From assembly GCA_948474755.1 (NCBI GenBank), contig CAOLHI010000399.1, forward strand, positions 558,001 to 622,000: a stretch of 64,000 nt of DNA. Direction: 5' to 3'. The notes beneath the pieces were generated by a model. That model searched no databases, was not told the origin of the DNA, and saw nothing but the letters and a program-made list of their open reading frames with translations. The position numbers and the translations under genes are program-made. Shown here piece after piece: positions 34,010 through 45,061 of this stretch (position 1 is the first letter of the stretch; every line of letters begins with the position of its first letter). Source of the DNA: Ctenosaura bakeri (lineage: Eukaryota; Chordata; Lepidosauria; Squamata; Iguanidae).

Positions 34010-36678
34010 ATTAGGGAAAATTAATCCCTCATGGCACTGTCTATCCACAGTAGCGAGGCTGTGTGCTCCTGTGAGGCAAGGGGCTATGCTGACAGTAGGA
34101 ATGATGCTATTAGGGTCTCCCATGTCAGACAGGCTTTTGGTAAGGAGCCAGACTAAGGGCACATCCAGACTGATTAAAAAGACCAGAATCCCAAGTTTTG
34201 TTCTTGTTCTTTCCAGTTTTACTTTTGAGATCCATTCATGTTTTATTTTTATCCCAAAGTATCTTCTGTTGGCTTCCAGTATGACTAAAGACTTTTTACA
34301 TCATGTTCCCAAGTTGATTGACTTTAACTCAGTATAAAATTTGAAAGAACAGGAAAACATCTGGGACTTTTCAGTTAATCTGGATGCACCCTAAATGTGC
34401 CAAACAGCTATTGGGCAGCGGTGGCGGCGGCAGCAGCAGCAGTAGTGTGCCTTGGGGGGATGACACTGGTGGAGGATAGAGCAAATGATATTAGTACACT
34501 GGCTACTACTTGTTACTACTGCACAGAAGGAGACACCAGAAAACCCTTTTCGAATGTCTTTTACCATGCAAATCCTATGATGACACAATCCAAAATGAAA
34601 CAAGAGATAGTTCCAGAAGATGAAACTCTTGGGTCAAAAGGTACTCCTTAAGCTTCTAGGGAAGAGCAGAAGACAAGTACGAATAACACTGTGGCTAATG
34701 ATGCAACTGAACTCAAGCCAAAACAGCGTTACTTGTTGATGTGCTCAGGAGTAGAAGGAAAGTCCAAAGCCACACAATACATTTCATAGGAACATGGAAT
34801 GTGTGAAGCATGAATCAGGAGAAGTAAGGCATTTTAAAACAAGAAATGGAACATAGAAACATTGTGATACTTGGGTTGAATGAGCTAAAGTGTACAGCAA
34901 TGGGACATTTTGAGTCAGATAATTGCACAGTGTTTTAATCAGGAAATTAAAACCTAAGAAGAAATGGAATGGCATTAAGGGTGGGGAGAAATATAGCAAA
35001 AACAGCCAAGGGATACAATGCAAAATCTGACTGAATAATATCAATGAGACCTTAGGGAAAACTCATCATTATTACCATAATTCAAGTTTATGTTCCAACT
35101 ACAAAGTCAGAAGAAGAACAAATTGAGAGATCCTATGCTGCAGTCCAGGAGGAAATTGATCACACACCAAAATAGGATTTCTTGTTAATCAAAGATTATT
35201 GGAGTGCAAAAGTACGAAACAGAGCAGGACCAGAGGTCACTGGAGAATTTGGCATAGGATCAAGAAACAAAAGCAACTGGTTCAATTTTGAAAGACCAAT
35301 AATTTTGTTCATTGTCAACACATTCTTCAGGCAACCAAAGAGGTGATTGTATACATGGACGATACACCTGAAGGACAATATAGAAATCAAATAGACTACA
35401 GAATTGGAAACAGAAGATGAAAAAGCTCAATTTCTGCAAAAGTAAGATCAGGAGAAGGTTGTGGCATGGACCATGAACTGAACAGATGAGAAGCAAAAGT
35501 AAAGGATGATAGAAATAGGTTCAGAGGATAAAGAGTGACAAAGAGAACTATTATAATAATAAATAATCAATACAGTGAAATAGAAGATGACAACAAAAAA
35601 GGAAAAACAAGAGACCACTTCCATGAGATCCAATAAATCAAAGGAAAATTTAAACCAAGAATAGGGATGTGCTACAGCCAGCTGGGGGGCACATTACACG
35701 ACCAAGTTAAATAGATGGTGGAAACAATACACTGAAGAATTGTATAAAAGAGATGAAAGGAGGAGAGATTCATTCCAGGAACAACCACTTGAAGATGAAC
35801 CTGCAATTTTAAAAAGTGGAAGCTGCGCTATAACAATATGGAGAAATAAATCACCAGAAATAGATGGCGTGCCAATAGGCCCGCTTCAGGTTTTAGAGAC
35901 AGAACTACTCTAGTTCTAGTTAAAATCTATCAATTAATAGGGAACACAAAACAATGGGCCACAGATTGGAAATGCTCAATTAACATTCCAGTCCTCCAGG
36001 AAAGCGGATACCATGGATTGCAGTAATCACAGGACTATTGCATTAATCTCCCATGCAAGCAAAGTGATGCTCAAAATTCTACAATGAAGACTGTTACCAT
36101 ATATAGAGTAAGAAATACCAGATGTCCAGGCTAAGTTCAGGAAAGGAAGAGGCATGAGGGATCATATTGCAACAAAGATTGGATAATGGAGTATACCAAA
36201 GAATATCAGAAGAAAATCAGTCTGGGCTTTGTAGGTTATAGCAAAGTCTTTAACTGTGTTGATCATGAAAATCTGTGAATCACTCTTCAAGAAATAAGTA
36301 TATCACCACATTAGATTATCCTAATATGTGATCTGTAGTCAGGCCAAGAGGCTACTGTTAGAAAAGAGAATGGTTTCCAATTGGCAAGAGGGTCAGGCAA
36401 GGCTGCCTTTATCTGTTTAACTCATATGCGAAACATATCAGAGGAAGGAGGTGTGAAAATTGGAGGAAGGAACACCAGCAATTTAAGATATGCAAATGAT
36501 ACCATACTACTAGCAGAAAACAGCAAAGACTTGGAATGATTACTAAAGAAAGTCAAGGAAGAAAGTGCAAAGGCAGGTGTACAGCTGAACATGAAGGGGG
36601 GAAAAATGACCACAAATGATTTATATAACTTTAAAGTAGATGATGTAGACAACAAAATAGTTGAGAAGTTGAGAAGTC
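34010..36678 (+). mobile_element. Bov-B (RTE) LINE, degenerate, 3' end missing
   Basis: Reads from the 5' region (CTCCTGTGAGGCAAGGGGCTATG; GGTCTCCCATGTCAGACAGG) through the endonuclease (ATAGGAACATGGAATGTGTG at 34787, GTTTATGTTCCAACTAC at 35086) and reverse transcriptase. The reverse transcriptase is seen as AAATAGATGGCGTGCCA at about 35858, TTTGTAGGTTATAGCAAAGTC at 36228, and AGATATGCAAATGATACC at 36486 (the YADDT site with Ala-Asn). Its 5' part lines up with the copy at 45058-47900. Stops and indels are frequent. It breaks off near 36678 before the LINE 3' end. Confidence 0.85.
34157..34391. mobile_element. Harbinger-like MITE inserted in the Bov-B
   Basis: Inverted ends GGGCACATCCAGACT at 34157 and the reverse complement of GGATGCACCC at 34382-34391, with similarity over about 25 bp. 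TAA flanks both ends (34154-34156 and 34392-34394), the target duplication typical of PIF/Harbinger. The Bov-B sequence on either side rejoins when this block is removed, matching the copy at about 47770. Confidence 0.8.
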
Positions 36679-37636
36679 AAACTTGTGGCGAGTCCTATAC
36701 ACACAACTTGATGTAAACCGTAACAAGAAAACTTAAATAATTGCAGTTTGGCAAATTAGTGTGGGTGAGAATAATCCTGTAATCCCAAGTACTCAAAGTA
36801 TAAGGATTGTGCTGTTCCAAATTTTAGTAAAGTTTGGTTTTCATTGTGAAAGTTACCATGTCTGAATGTATGAAAATGTTTATGAAAACCTTCCTTCCTT
36901 ATACTTTTTGACACATCCATCATTCATCAATCTGATGTATCTGCTTGTTGGCTGGGGAAATAAAGCTAAACTTGATCAGTGAGGCAAGGTGGATCATTCT
37001 TGTTTACACTGCAATTCACCTATAAATGTGGATCCCATTGGAAACAATACAGTCCGCATCCAAAGTGGACATTATTCTTCCGTACCACATCACTTTCAGG
37101 ATGGACGCTTAGATATACTTAGATACTAAGTGTATACTTAGATACACTTAGACTAGTTGGATCCAGTCTCTTCTTTCAAATATGCTGGGTGTTCCCCCTG
37201 CTTTCCTTTTTCACTGATCGCATGTCACAACCAGTCTCATGCAACATTTCAGAAGTGGATTTACACCTATTTCCACTGGACCTTTTTTGATTATTAATCA
37301 GGAATCATACTCAAAGTACTAAACTGCTTTAGCAATATAACACTCATTAAGCATTAGGATACTTTTGTTTTAGTGCCAGCATTTCTTTTCCCCTTCATCT
37401 CTGTTGAATCTGTGCCCCGGAAGGAACAGATGTGTTTATTGGCAGCGGCCATCTTAGTTAATTCCGAGAACGTAGAAATACTCAAGGCAAGTACAGATAC
37501 ATTCATTTCAGAAAGTACTGAGTTAATTTAAATAGGAATTAATATAGGAATATAGGGAATAGGAATGAAAGGTCTTTGGAAATGCCAGGAGCTCCCAGGA
37601 AATACTTTGGGATGGTGAAGGCAGACATATATTCTC
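36679..37636. other. Intronic sequence, nothing assigned
   Basis: Around 37105-37155 there is a local palindromic repetition of CTTAGATA/TACACTTAG. Otherwise unassigned. Confidence 0.45.
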
Positions 37637-37703
<67 letters not shown>

Positions 37704-37704
37704 T
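37637..37704. repeat. (TTA)n microsatellite, about 22 units
   Basis: Uninterrupted ATT triplets; the longest perfect microsatellite of the window. Confidence 0.97.
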
Positions 37705-38500
37705 TAGTCTGTTTGAATTACTTTTAAGCAATCCCATGTCCTCACTTGGCAATGTACAAAACTAGACATTAAAAATATTAAAATTATACTTCTAAATATA
37801 TAGTCAAATAAACACAGACCTCACAGCCAATGAGCAGTAGCCAGAAACTGAAACAATATATATCACAAAGGTAACATAAGAAGTGAATCAGGGCAGTAAC
37901 CCAGAGGGATGTATTCATTGTGTTGCTTCTATTGTAGTGTGTTCCATTGAACAAGGTATTCCTTCCATGAGATTCTGCCATCAAAAGGCTAAGTTAGTTA
38001 ATTTTTATTAGCTTCAATTTAATTGAATTTTGAAAGAGAGCTCTGATTACAAATGCAGTACAGGAAAAACATAAGAGGAATGCATTACACAGCTATCCAA
38101 ACAGATGTATTAGTTCCAATCTTCCCCTCCATTGTGCAGGAAATTGTAGCTATCTGTTTGGTAAAGGGAGATAAATATACTTATTGGAGTATTAATGTTT
38201 ACTCAAGAAGGTATGTGGCTAGCTCCTACAAAAGGCTAAATATGGATATAGGCTTTGCATTCTCTGAGTGGAAATTAGCCTGCTGAATTTCAGCAAAGTT
38301 GTAAAAACAAAATTAAAAAAACATATCCTTAGCTCTGTTCTCTTGGTATAGCAACAGAGTATCAAAATGATTTTAAGTCTCACCAGCCTAAGCTGATTTT
38401 CTGCAGGGCACAGCATTTGAGTAAGTGAAGTCAGTCTATTTAGGAATATATACCAGTATTTAGATTTATATGCATCTCAAAAGTTTAACAAGTTATTTAA

Positions 38501-39694
38501 TAGGGATGGGATGAATCCAGAATTTTCCAAATCTGGATCCCAATCTGAATCCCTGGAAGGTTCTAGGAATCCACAAATCTCACAAATCTCGAATCTTTCT
38601 AATCCTTTTTTAAGAAAGGGTTTAAAAAGCAAGGGAAGGAAGGATAATCTTGGGCAGACACACTCTCTCAGCCTTAGCAAAAGCCTAGGCAAAGGCAAAC
38701 CTCCCTCTGAAGAAATCTGGTCGGGATAATTGTCATAGTTTTGCCTCAGGATCTCCCCAGATTGAAAATGACATGAAGGCCCTTTCTACACAAACAGGAA
38801 AATGTGGATTAATCCCACATTTTCCTGCCTGTGTAAACAGGGCCACATACTGCAGTACAGAGATAATCCAGGTCAAAACTGGATTTTCTTTGCACAGCTC
38901 TTTATGGCATCCTGGGGTTTGTAGTTTGATGATGCACCAGCACACTTTGGCAGAGAAGGCTGTGACACCTTGTAAAACTACAAACGCCAGAATTGTGTAT
39001 GAAAGAACTTTGCAAGGGAGCTATGCAAAGGAATCTTTCAGCTGTCCTTGAAATCTCAAGAAGACTGTACCTTGCAGCCAATCAGGCCTTTAGCGGGCCC
39101 TGGAGGCACCAATTTTTAAAAACAATTTCTCCTTTCTGCTACATGTGGTTTGTCATGTGGCTCATCAGAAACCATGAGAGACATTTCACTTATCCTATTC
39201 TAGCTATAGGTTTACAACCAGACACTGGTCTTGTGAAAGGAACATTGGCCTACATGTGGCAATCACTGGATGAGATTGTGTGACCTTGCCCTCTGCCCCA
39301 CTACTTCTGATGGGGCTCAGACCCATTGAGCCCAACATTTCTACATGCCATTGATTTTCAGCATGGAAAATAGTGCTGAACTTAAAAATTAAATGTTCAG
39401 TTTAAATATATTAGAATAGAATCCCAGATGTAATTTGAGAAATTGTTAGCAAAGGCCATTATTACTGCAAGGGAAAAACTCACTTCCTTTCCATCTCCCT
39501 TTGTGTGTTTAGTCTCCCAGGTTTTCTGGTGTCCCAGTCTCCCAGGTTTTCAGGCATCCCCATCTCCAACAAACTATTTGGTTGGTGGATTTGAAAGAGT
39601 CAGTTTGCCTATTTTAGCACAGGGATTCGGATCAGCAAATCTCGAATCCTTGCCAAAGATTCAAGGATTTGCAGATTCGGTTGGCCCATCCCTA
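38501..39694. mobile_element. hAT-like DNA transposon (1.2 kb) with perfect 8-bp TSD
   Basis: The ends are TAGGGATGGGATGAATC (38501) and CCCATCCCTA (ending 39694), with related AATCTGGATC/GATTCGG sequence inside both. The 8-bp duplication TTATTTAA occurs at 38493-38500 and 39695-39702. No transposase is readable, so it is non-autonomous. Another MITE fragment (38778-39010) lies within it. Confidence 0.82.
38778..39010. mobile_element. GGCCC-type MITE fragment nested in the hAT-like element
   Basis: Starts GGCCCTTTCTACACAAACAGG, with a hairpin (CAGGAAAATGTGG...CCCACATTTTCCTG) and GGGCC at 38840-38844. The following GGGGTTTGTAGTTTGATGATGC, TTTGGCAGAGAAGGCT and AAAACTACAAACGCCAG resemble a common squamate MITE interior. 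The far end was not found. Confidence 0.5.
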
Positions 39695-39702
39695 TTATTT
39701 AA

Positions 39703-41152
39703 CACTGGATTGTCCCATCACACACTTTTCTCATTTATTATTTGTATAACCCTGAAAAAGCATTCTGTGGAAACAAAGATATTTTCAGGGAAGGTTTTAT
39801 AGAGACAATGTATTTAAAATATAAAACATCTATCTACTTGGGTGCCTGGTAGGCCACCTCCAAACAAAAGCGACGAAAGCAGTTTTACTTAGGTAAGCAT
39901 TCATACGCAGACATAATATAGATAGATGATGTGAATGTGAGGTTCTGTGGCCTAAGGAAATCTCCATAAGAAGTAAAAAGAGATGGAACTTTTGGATAGA
40001 TGGTACAGCTGCAATACAAGAAGTACCTGAGGGAAAGGATATTAAGGAGCAGCAGACCAACTTGCATAGTGATACGAGCTTGATGTAGTCTTGTGCAACT
40101 GTATGACCACTATGTTTTCTCTATTCAGATAAGGAGTTTTGTGTGACAAGCTAGTGTCACTTCCAATCTTGTGCAAACATTGTGCTCAATATCGTGTGAT
40201 TGTCGTCAGGAAATATAATGTGAAACAGCTCTCCCATCTTCTCCAGTTTATGAAAATAAAACCATTTGATATGTTGAAAAATATTTCCTGTCCTTTCAGA
40301 TCACTTTGCTTTAACTTCATCTGCCTGTCTCTTCTTATACTCTGCCATATCTCAGGTCTCTCCTTCCCAAGTAACTACAGAAGACAACGGGGGGCAGGAG
40401 GAATGAAGGCTCTTAATTGTACTGTATATAACACAGGCGCCTGAGGCTATAGCAAAACCACTTCAACTGTGCAGCTGGAACCCCAAAATCTAATAACTGG
40501 ACCAGCAAATGTGTGTAACCCAGATGAAAGGAAACCCTGAAAATATGTAATTTAGAGTACTTTTTTGCACAGCATGCCATTTTCAGTATACTGACCCCAT
40601 AATAGTGGATCACTTTTTTTTCTTAAATGAAACACACTGGAGTATCTGATAGAATGGTGCCTAATCTTTTTCCAGAGATATTCACTTGACTAGTGTATGA
40701 TTGTGTTAGTACAGGTAAGATATACATTTTTCACATCTAAGTAAGGAAGTGATAATCCATTCTGTTACTTTATGACAGAGAATGTTGTTGTTTTTTTGTT
40801 TTGTTTTTTAATGGTGGCTAGAAAATGACACCTCATCTTGAACCTGCCATGTAAATCAAAAGCTTCACTTTACTTCGCATTGCTTAGTGACAGGGCTGGT
40901 TCTGAGCATGGACTAAATGTAATATTTTCATGCTTTGAATTCTTAATTAGTACTTAATCTTCTTGCATAAATATATGGAAGAACTCTTTGTCCAAAGAAT
41001 ACAGAGCGGTATTTTAATTCTGTAGCAACCCTGTAAGGAATCTACAGCTTCAGAGCCACTGGTTAGCTTTACATATGCTGCTAAACCATAACACTGTGCA
41101 TGAGCTTTGGACTCACCTGCTTCCCTTTCTCCTCCCACTGTGCATGTTGGAA
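39703..41152. other. Intronic sequence, nothing assigned
   Basis: No exon or mobile element recognised; a T/G-rich run at 40785-40812. Confidence 0.5.
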
Positions 41153-42233
41153 TTGTCGTTAACTATCATCGAGTCAATCTTGACTTATGGCAACCCTGTG
41201 AAAGAGAGACCTCCATGCCATTCTGTCCACTATAGCCCTGCTCAGGTCTTGCAGATTCAGCAATGTGTCTTCCTTGATTCTCTCCAACTGTAATGTGGTC
41301 TTTCCCTTTCCCTACTACCATCTACCTTACCAAGCATTATTGTCTTCTCTAGTCTTCTCTAGTCTAGTCTTCTCTAGAAAGTCATGTCTTCTCATGATGG
41401 CCAAAGTATGACAGCCTTAGTTTAGTCATGTTGGCTTTAGCTCAAGGACACATTTATTTGCTCTAGGACACATTTGTTTGTCTTTTTAGCAGGTCAGGGT
41501 ATTTGTAGAACTCTTCTCCAGCACCAACTTTTCAATGAGTTGATTTTCTTCCTGTTAGCTTTCTTCTCTGTCCAGCTTTCATAATCATACATAGAAATCT
41601 GAAGTATGATGGCATGGACAATCCTGACTTTGGTATTCAATTATATGTCTTTGCACTTGATTATCTTGTCTAGTTCATTCATAGCTGCCTTTCCAAGTCT
41701 TCTGATTTCTTGACTGCAGTCTCTATTCTGATCAATAACTGAGCCAAGATATGGAAAATCTTGAACTATTTCAATGTCTTCATCATCTGTTTCAAGGTTA
41801 AAATAATCATTGTTTTTGTTTTCTTAAGGTTCAACTGTAAACCCGCCTTTACATTTTCTGCCTTGACTTTCTCCAGTAATAATTCCAAGACCTTGCTATT
41901 TTCTGGTACTATTATGGTGTCATCTGCATATCTTAGATGTTCCTTCCTCCAAGTTTCAAGCCTCCTTTCTCTGAATCTAATCCTGCTTTACATATTACAT
42001 TCAGCATGCAAGTTAAACAGATAGGGTGATAAAATGCAGCCTTGCCTGACCTCCTTGCCACTTGGAAACCATTCCATTTCTCTATATTCCGCCCTATCAG
42101 TAGGATCTTGTCCTGCATGCAGGTTATGCTTCAGGACAATCAAATGTTGTGGCACACCCATTTCTTTAATAGCAATTCATAGTTTCTCATAATGTATACA
42201 ATCAAAGGCCTGCCTATAGTCTAGGAAGCACAG
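41153..42233 (-). mobile_element. Bov-B (RTE) LINE, 5'-truncated
   Basis: On the minus strand it carries the reverse transcriptase part (CATCTGCATATCTTAGATG at 41921 on the + strand, the YADDT region), the C-terminal domain (CCAGCTTTCATAATCATACATAG) and the 3' end near 41153. Collinear with 45062-46000 of the third copy. Multiple frame breaks. It ends at the right directly at the head of a SINE. Confidence 0.88.
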
Positions 42234-42428
42234 CATGATGTCATGGTTTTAGTGTTGGACCCTGGAGCCCAGGGTTTGATTCCCAACTCAACCTTTGAAA
42301 ACCCAGTGGACGCATCACATGCTTTCCTCCCCAGAAAACCACATGATATATTCACGTTAGGGTTGCCATAAGTTGCAAACAACTTGAAGGCACACAACAA
42401 CAACAACAGCAACAACAACAACAACAAA
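42234..42428 (+). mobile_element. tRNA-derived SINE with (CAA)n tail
   Basis: Head CATGATGTCATGGTTTTAGTG, box B-like GGTTTGATTCC, tail AACTTGAAGGCACACAAC followed by a (CAA)n/(CAG) tract to 42426. Internal bases have diverged. Confidence 0.85.
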
Positions 42429-44394
42429 ACATAGGCTAATTCCTATTCCTAATTCCTAATTAATCTCCTTCCTTTTTTTATCTTAAAACGTTTTTCTTCT
42501 TTTGTGAAGTTCCTCACAGATCTGAGGACTATACAAAAAAATTTCCCTGACGAACAAAGTCAATTGTGAATCAAGAGTTTTGTTTCAGAAACTAACAGCA
42601 GTTTCATTTTAAATCTTCTCCCAAGTCATATACTGCTTTTCCAAGTAAAAGTGAACAGAACTAATTGTGGTAAGCACTTTGGGAATCATTTTTAATATTA
42701 ATTTTTCAGCATTTTAAAATATTTTAAGACAATGCTTAATATTTAATTTTGGAATATTTTAGGAGAATATTTTTAAAAAGGAAAACATTATTCAACCATT
42801 CTATAAGTTCTAGTCATCTATTTTGTTCTTTTAAGTACAAAATTCTGCAGTAGGAGCTCATGTAAAAACATTATTCTCTCCAGTTAAAAAGGAAAAAAAA
42901 TTACCTGAAAACAAACGAACTAATGAACTGGAATATCTGGATAGCTAGCAGCCTGCATTCTTGCCAGCACTATAGAGGGAGTAAAATTCTAGGAGGAGTT
43001 GTGAACGATCTTGGATGGCTTCTGTGGGAAAATATTTTGGTAGGTTGATGGCATCGCTTTTCTTAAATATGCTGCTGCATTTCTTAAAGACTTGAGCTGC
43101 TTATTATTTGAGTTCTCTGTCATGATGAAAAACTTTAATTTACTTGAGGTCACCAAAGAAGGGGAGTAAGAGGAGGCAAGTTGAACTCTAGATAATTCCT
43201 GGCTGCTTATGCCCTTGGCTAAACAGTAAAGTTGCTGAGAGGCTTCTGTGCCAAAAAAATGTTTCTGTAGAAATTAACTTCTTTTGATTTAAGAAAAGCA
43301 GACCCATCATCCTTTTGGTTTGTTTGTTTGATCTTGGATCAGCTTAACATCTTTAAGAGTATTAGTACTGTTTTTTCAGGCATCTGTACTCCAAGTAAAT
43401 GCAACTAGGGTTGATAGCTCTAACAGCAAGATTACAATGTGTTCTTATCCCAGCTGTCAGGGCAATGTGGCCAAGGCAATAATTTAAGTATTAATGTATT
43501 GATTGAAAGTATTAGTTCATGGTTTAGGCTTTCTTTCAGCTAATTTTAGACTGCATATGAGAGAGGCATGCTGTCTTCATGAAATCATGGCTAAGGAATG
43601 CAGAACAATGAGACAAGATTAGGTTTTCTTTCTCCTCGTTAGTTGGGCAGCAGTTTGCCCTTACAGAGTGCACTTTAATTGTATACGTCCTGAAGGACAT
43701 CTACACATTTGCAAATGCAAAAATGACTTGATATAGATAATAGGCCATGACTAGATAGGAATTCTGGGAATTGCAGTCCAAAAAGGTAATTACTTCAGGT
43801 TCTGAAGTCGATCCTGCCTAGGCCATTCCCTCCACTTCCATCTTGATCTGGATAAAAGCAATGCCTGTTTGGGCCTCAGTGTTGACATTGCGCCAGTCAC
43901 ATTTTCTTTTCTTTTTTCTTTTAACTATTGTACAATGTGGGTGAGTGATGGTGTGCATTTGTAACAAAAAATTGATGGGTCAATGCTTTAACTATGCATG
44001 CTGGTGCTGATCCAGATCTAGAGTACCAATGTATTCAGGTACATATTATATGTTCAACATAATGTATCATTTGATCCTCAGATCCTCAGATGTAGCAACC
44101 TTGCAAGTAAACTTCCAAAATCTATTTCCAAACCCATCCCCTAAAATAATTGTCAAGCAGAAAGGGGAATGTCAGAACTGCACCCACAGCTCACTCAGTG
44201 TGTTCAGCCTAGCTATAGTGTTGGCATAAAACCCCTCCTTCACTTCCTGGAGCCTTTGTTTTTTCAACAGATTTCTCCTGTATTTCCAGTTTAGTTCTGA
44301 AGACCAAGATAAATTCCCCTGCAGATTGGAGATCAAGGTTTAGAATGCTTTATAGCATTCATTCTTTGGATGCCACCGTGAAGTATTGGTTGGC
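42429..44394. other. Intronic sequence, mostly unassigned
   Basis: At 43758-43795, GGAATTCTGGGAATTGCAGTCC matches half of the inverted element at 54588-54689. Nothing else recognised. Confidence 0.5.
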
Positions 44395-44515
44395 TGTTTT
44401 TATTTAACAAATGAGGGATATGCGTTTGGGGGACAGCATGTTACCCAAGGCCACCCAATGAGTCCACAACTAAGCTGGGATTTATACTGAGATGTGGGAT
44501 CACCCTGACTCTTCT
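44395..44515 (-). mobile_element. MIR-like SINE fragment
   Basis: AACAAATGAGGGATA, ACCCAAGGCCACCCAATGAG and AAGCTGGGATTTATACTGAG follow the order of reversed MIR/CORE-SINE. Confidence 0.55.
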
Positions 44516-44953
44516 TATGGCCTTTGACTGTTAATGTTTAAGCAGTTTTGTTTGGTTGTTCAGTAGAAAATGCAGTCACGTTGTATTTTATTAGAGAAGC
44601 AAGGGAGAAATTTTTATAGAGGATTTACTTAAGTTACATGTGAATGAGAAATTGTGATGTCAAGGGAACAAATAATTTTCTTCATTTTAACAAGCTTAAT
44701 AGATGAAAGACTTGGAGACTCTGTTTGTCTTTGTATATTTGGTGATAAAATCTGATGGCAAGAAAAAATAAAATAGAATAATTGTTTGATTCTTACATGT
44801 TGATTGCACTTGCTGATTATAGTACCATCCATGTATACGTCTAAGTATATGGAACTATTTGCATAGCTGATAGCATATCATCAATTACAATCTACATTTC
44901 AGTTTCCCAGTTTTCCAGTGATAGTTTACTTCTACGTGTATAATATTACCATG

Positions 44954-45006
44954 TCCTTCCCTCCTTCCTTCCTTCCTTCCTTCCTTCCTTCCTTCCTTCC
45001 TTCCTT
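44954..45006. repeat. (CCTT)n microsatellite
   Basis: About thirteen CCTT units next to the Bov-B 3' end. Confidence 0.95.
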
Positions 45007-45040
45007 TTTTTCTTCCTTTGGTGGAATGCCTGCTTTTCAA

Positions 45041-45061
45041 ATGCTGCTGCTGCTGCTGCTG
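45041..45061. repeat. (CTG)n tract at the Bov-B 3' tail
   Basis: Seven CTG units where other copies have a GTT-type tail. Confidence 0.9.

Noticed and set aside
34010..36678. Functional endonuclease/reverse transcriptase gene
   Set aside because: Bov-B motifs are present but frames are broken throughout and the 3' end is missing.
42399..42427. CRISPR-like or coding CAA repeat
   Set aside because: It is the simple tail of a SINE.
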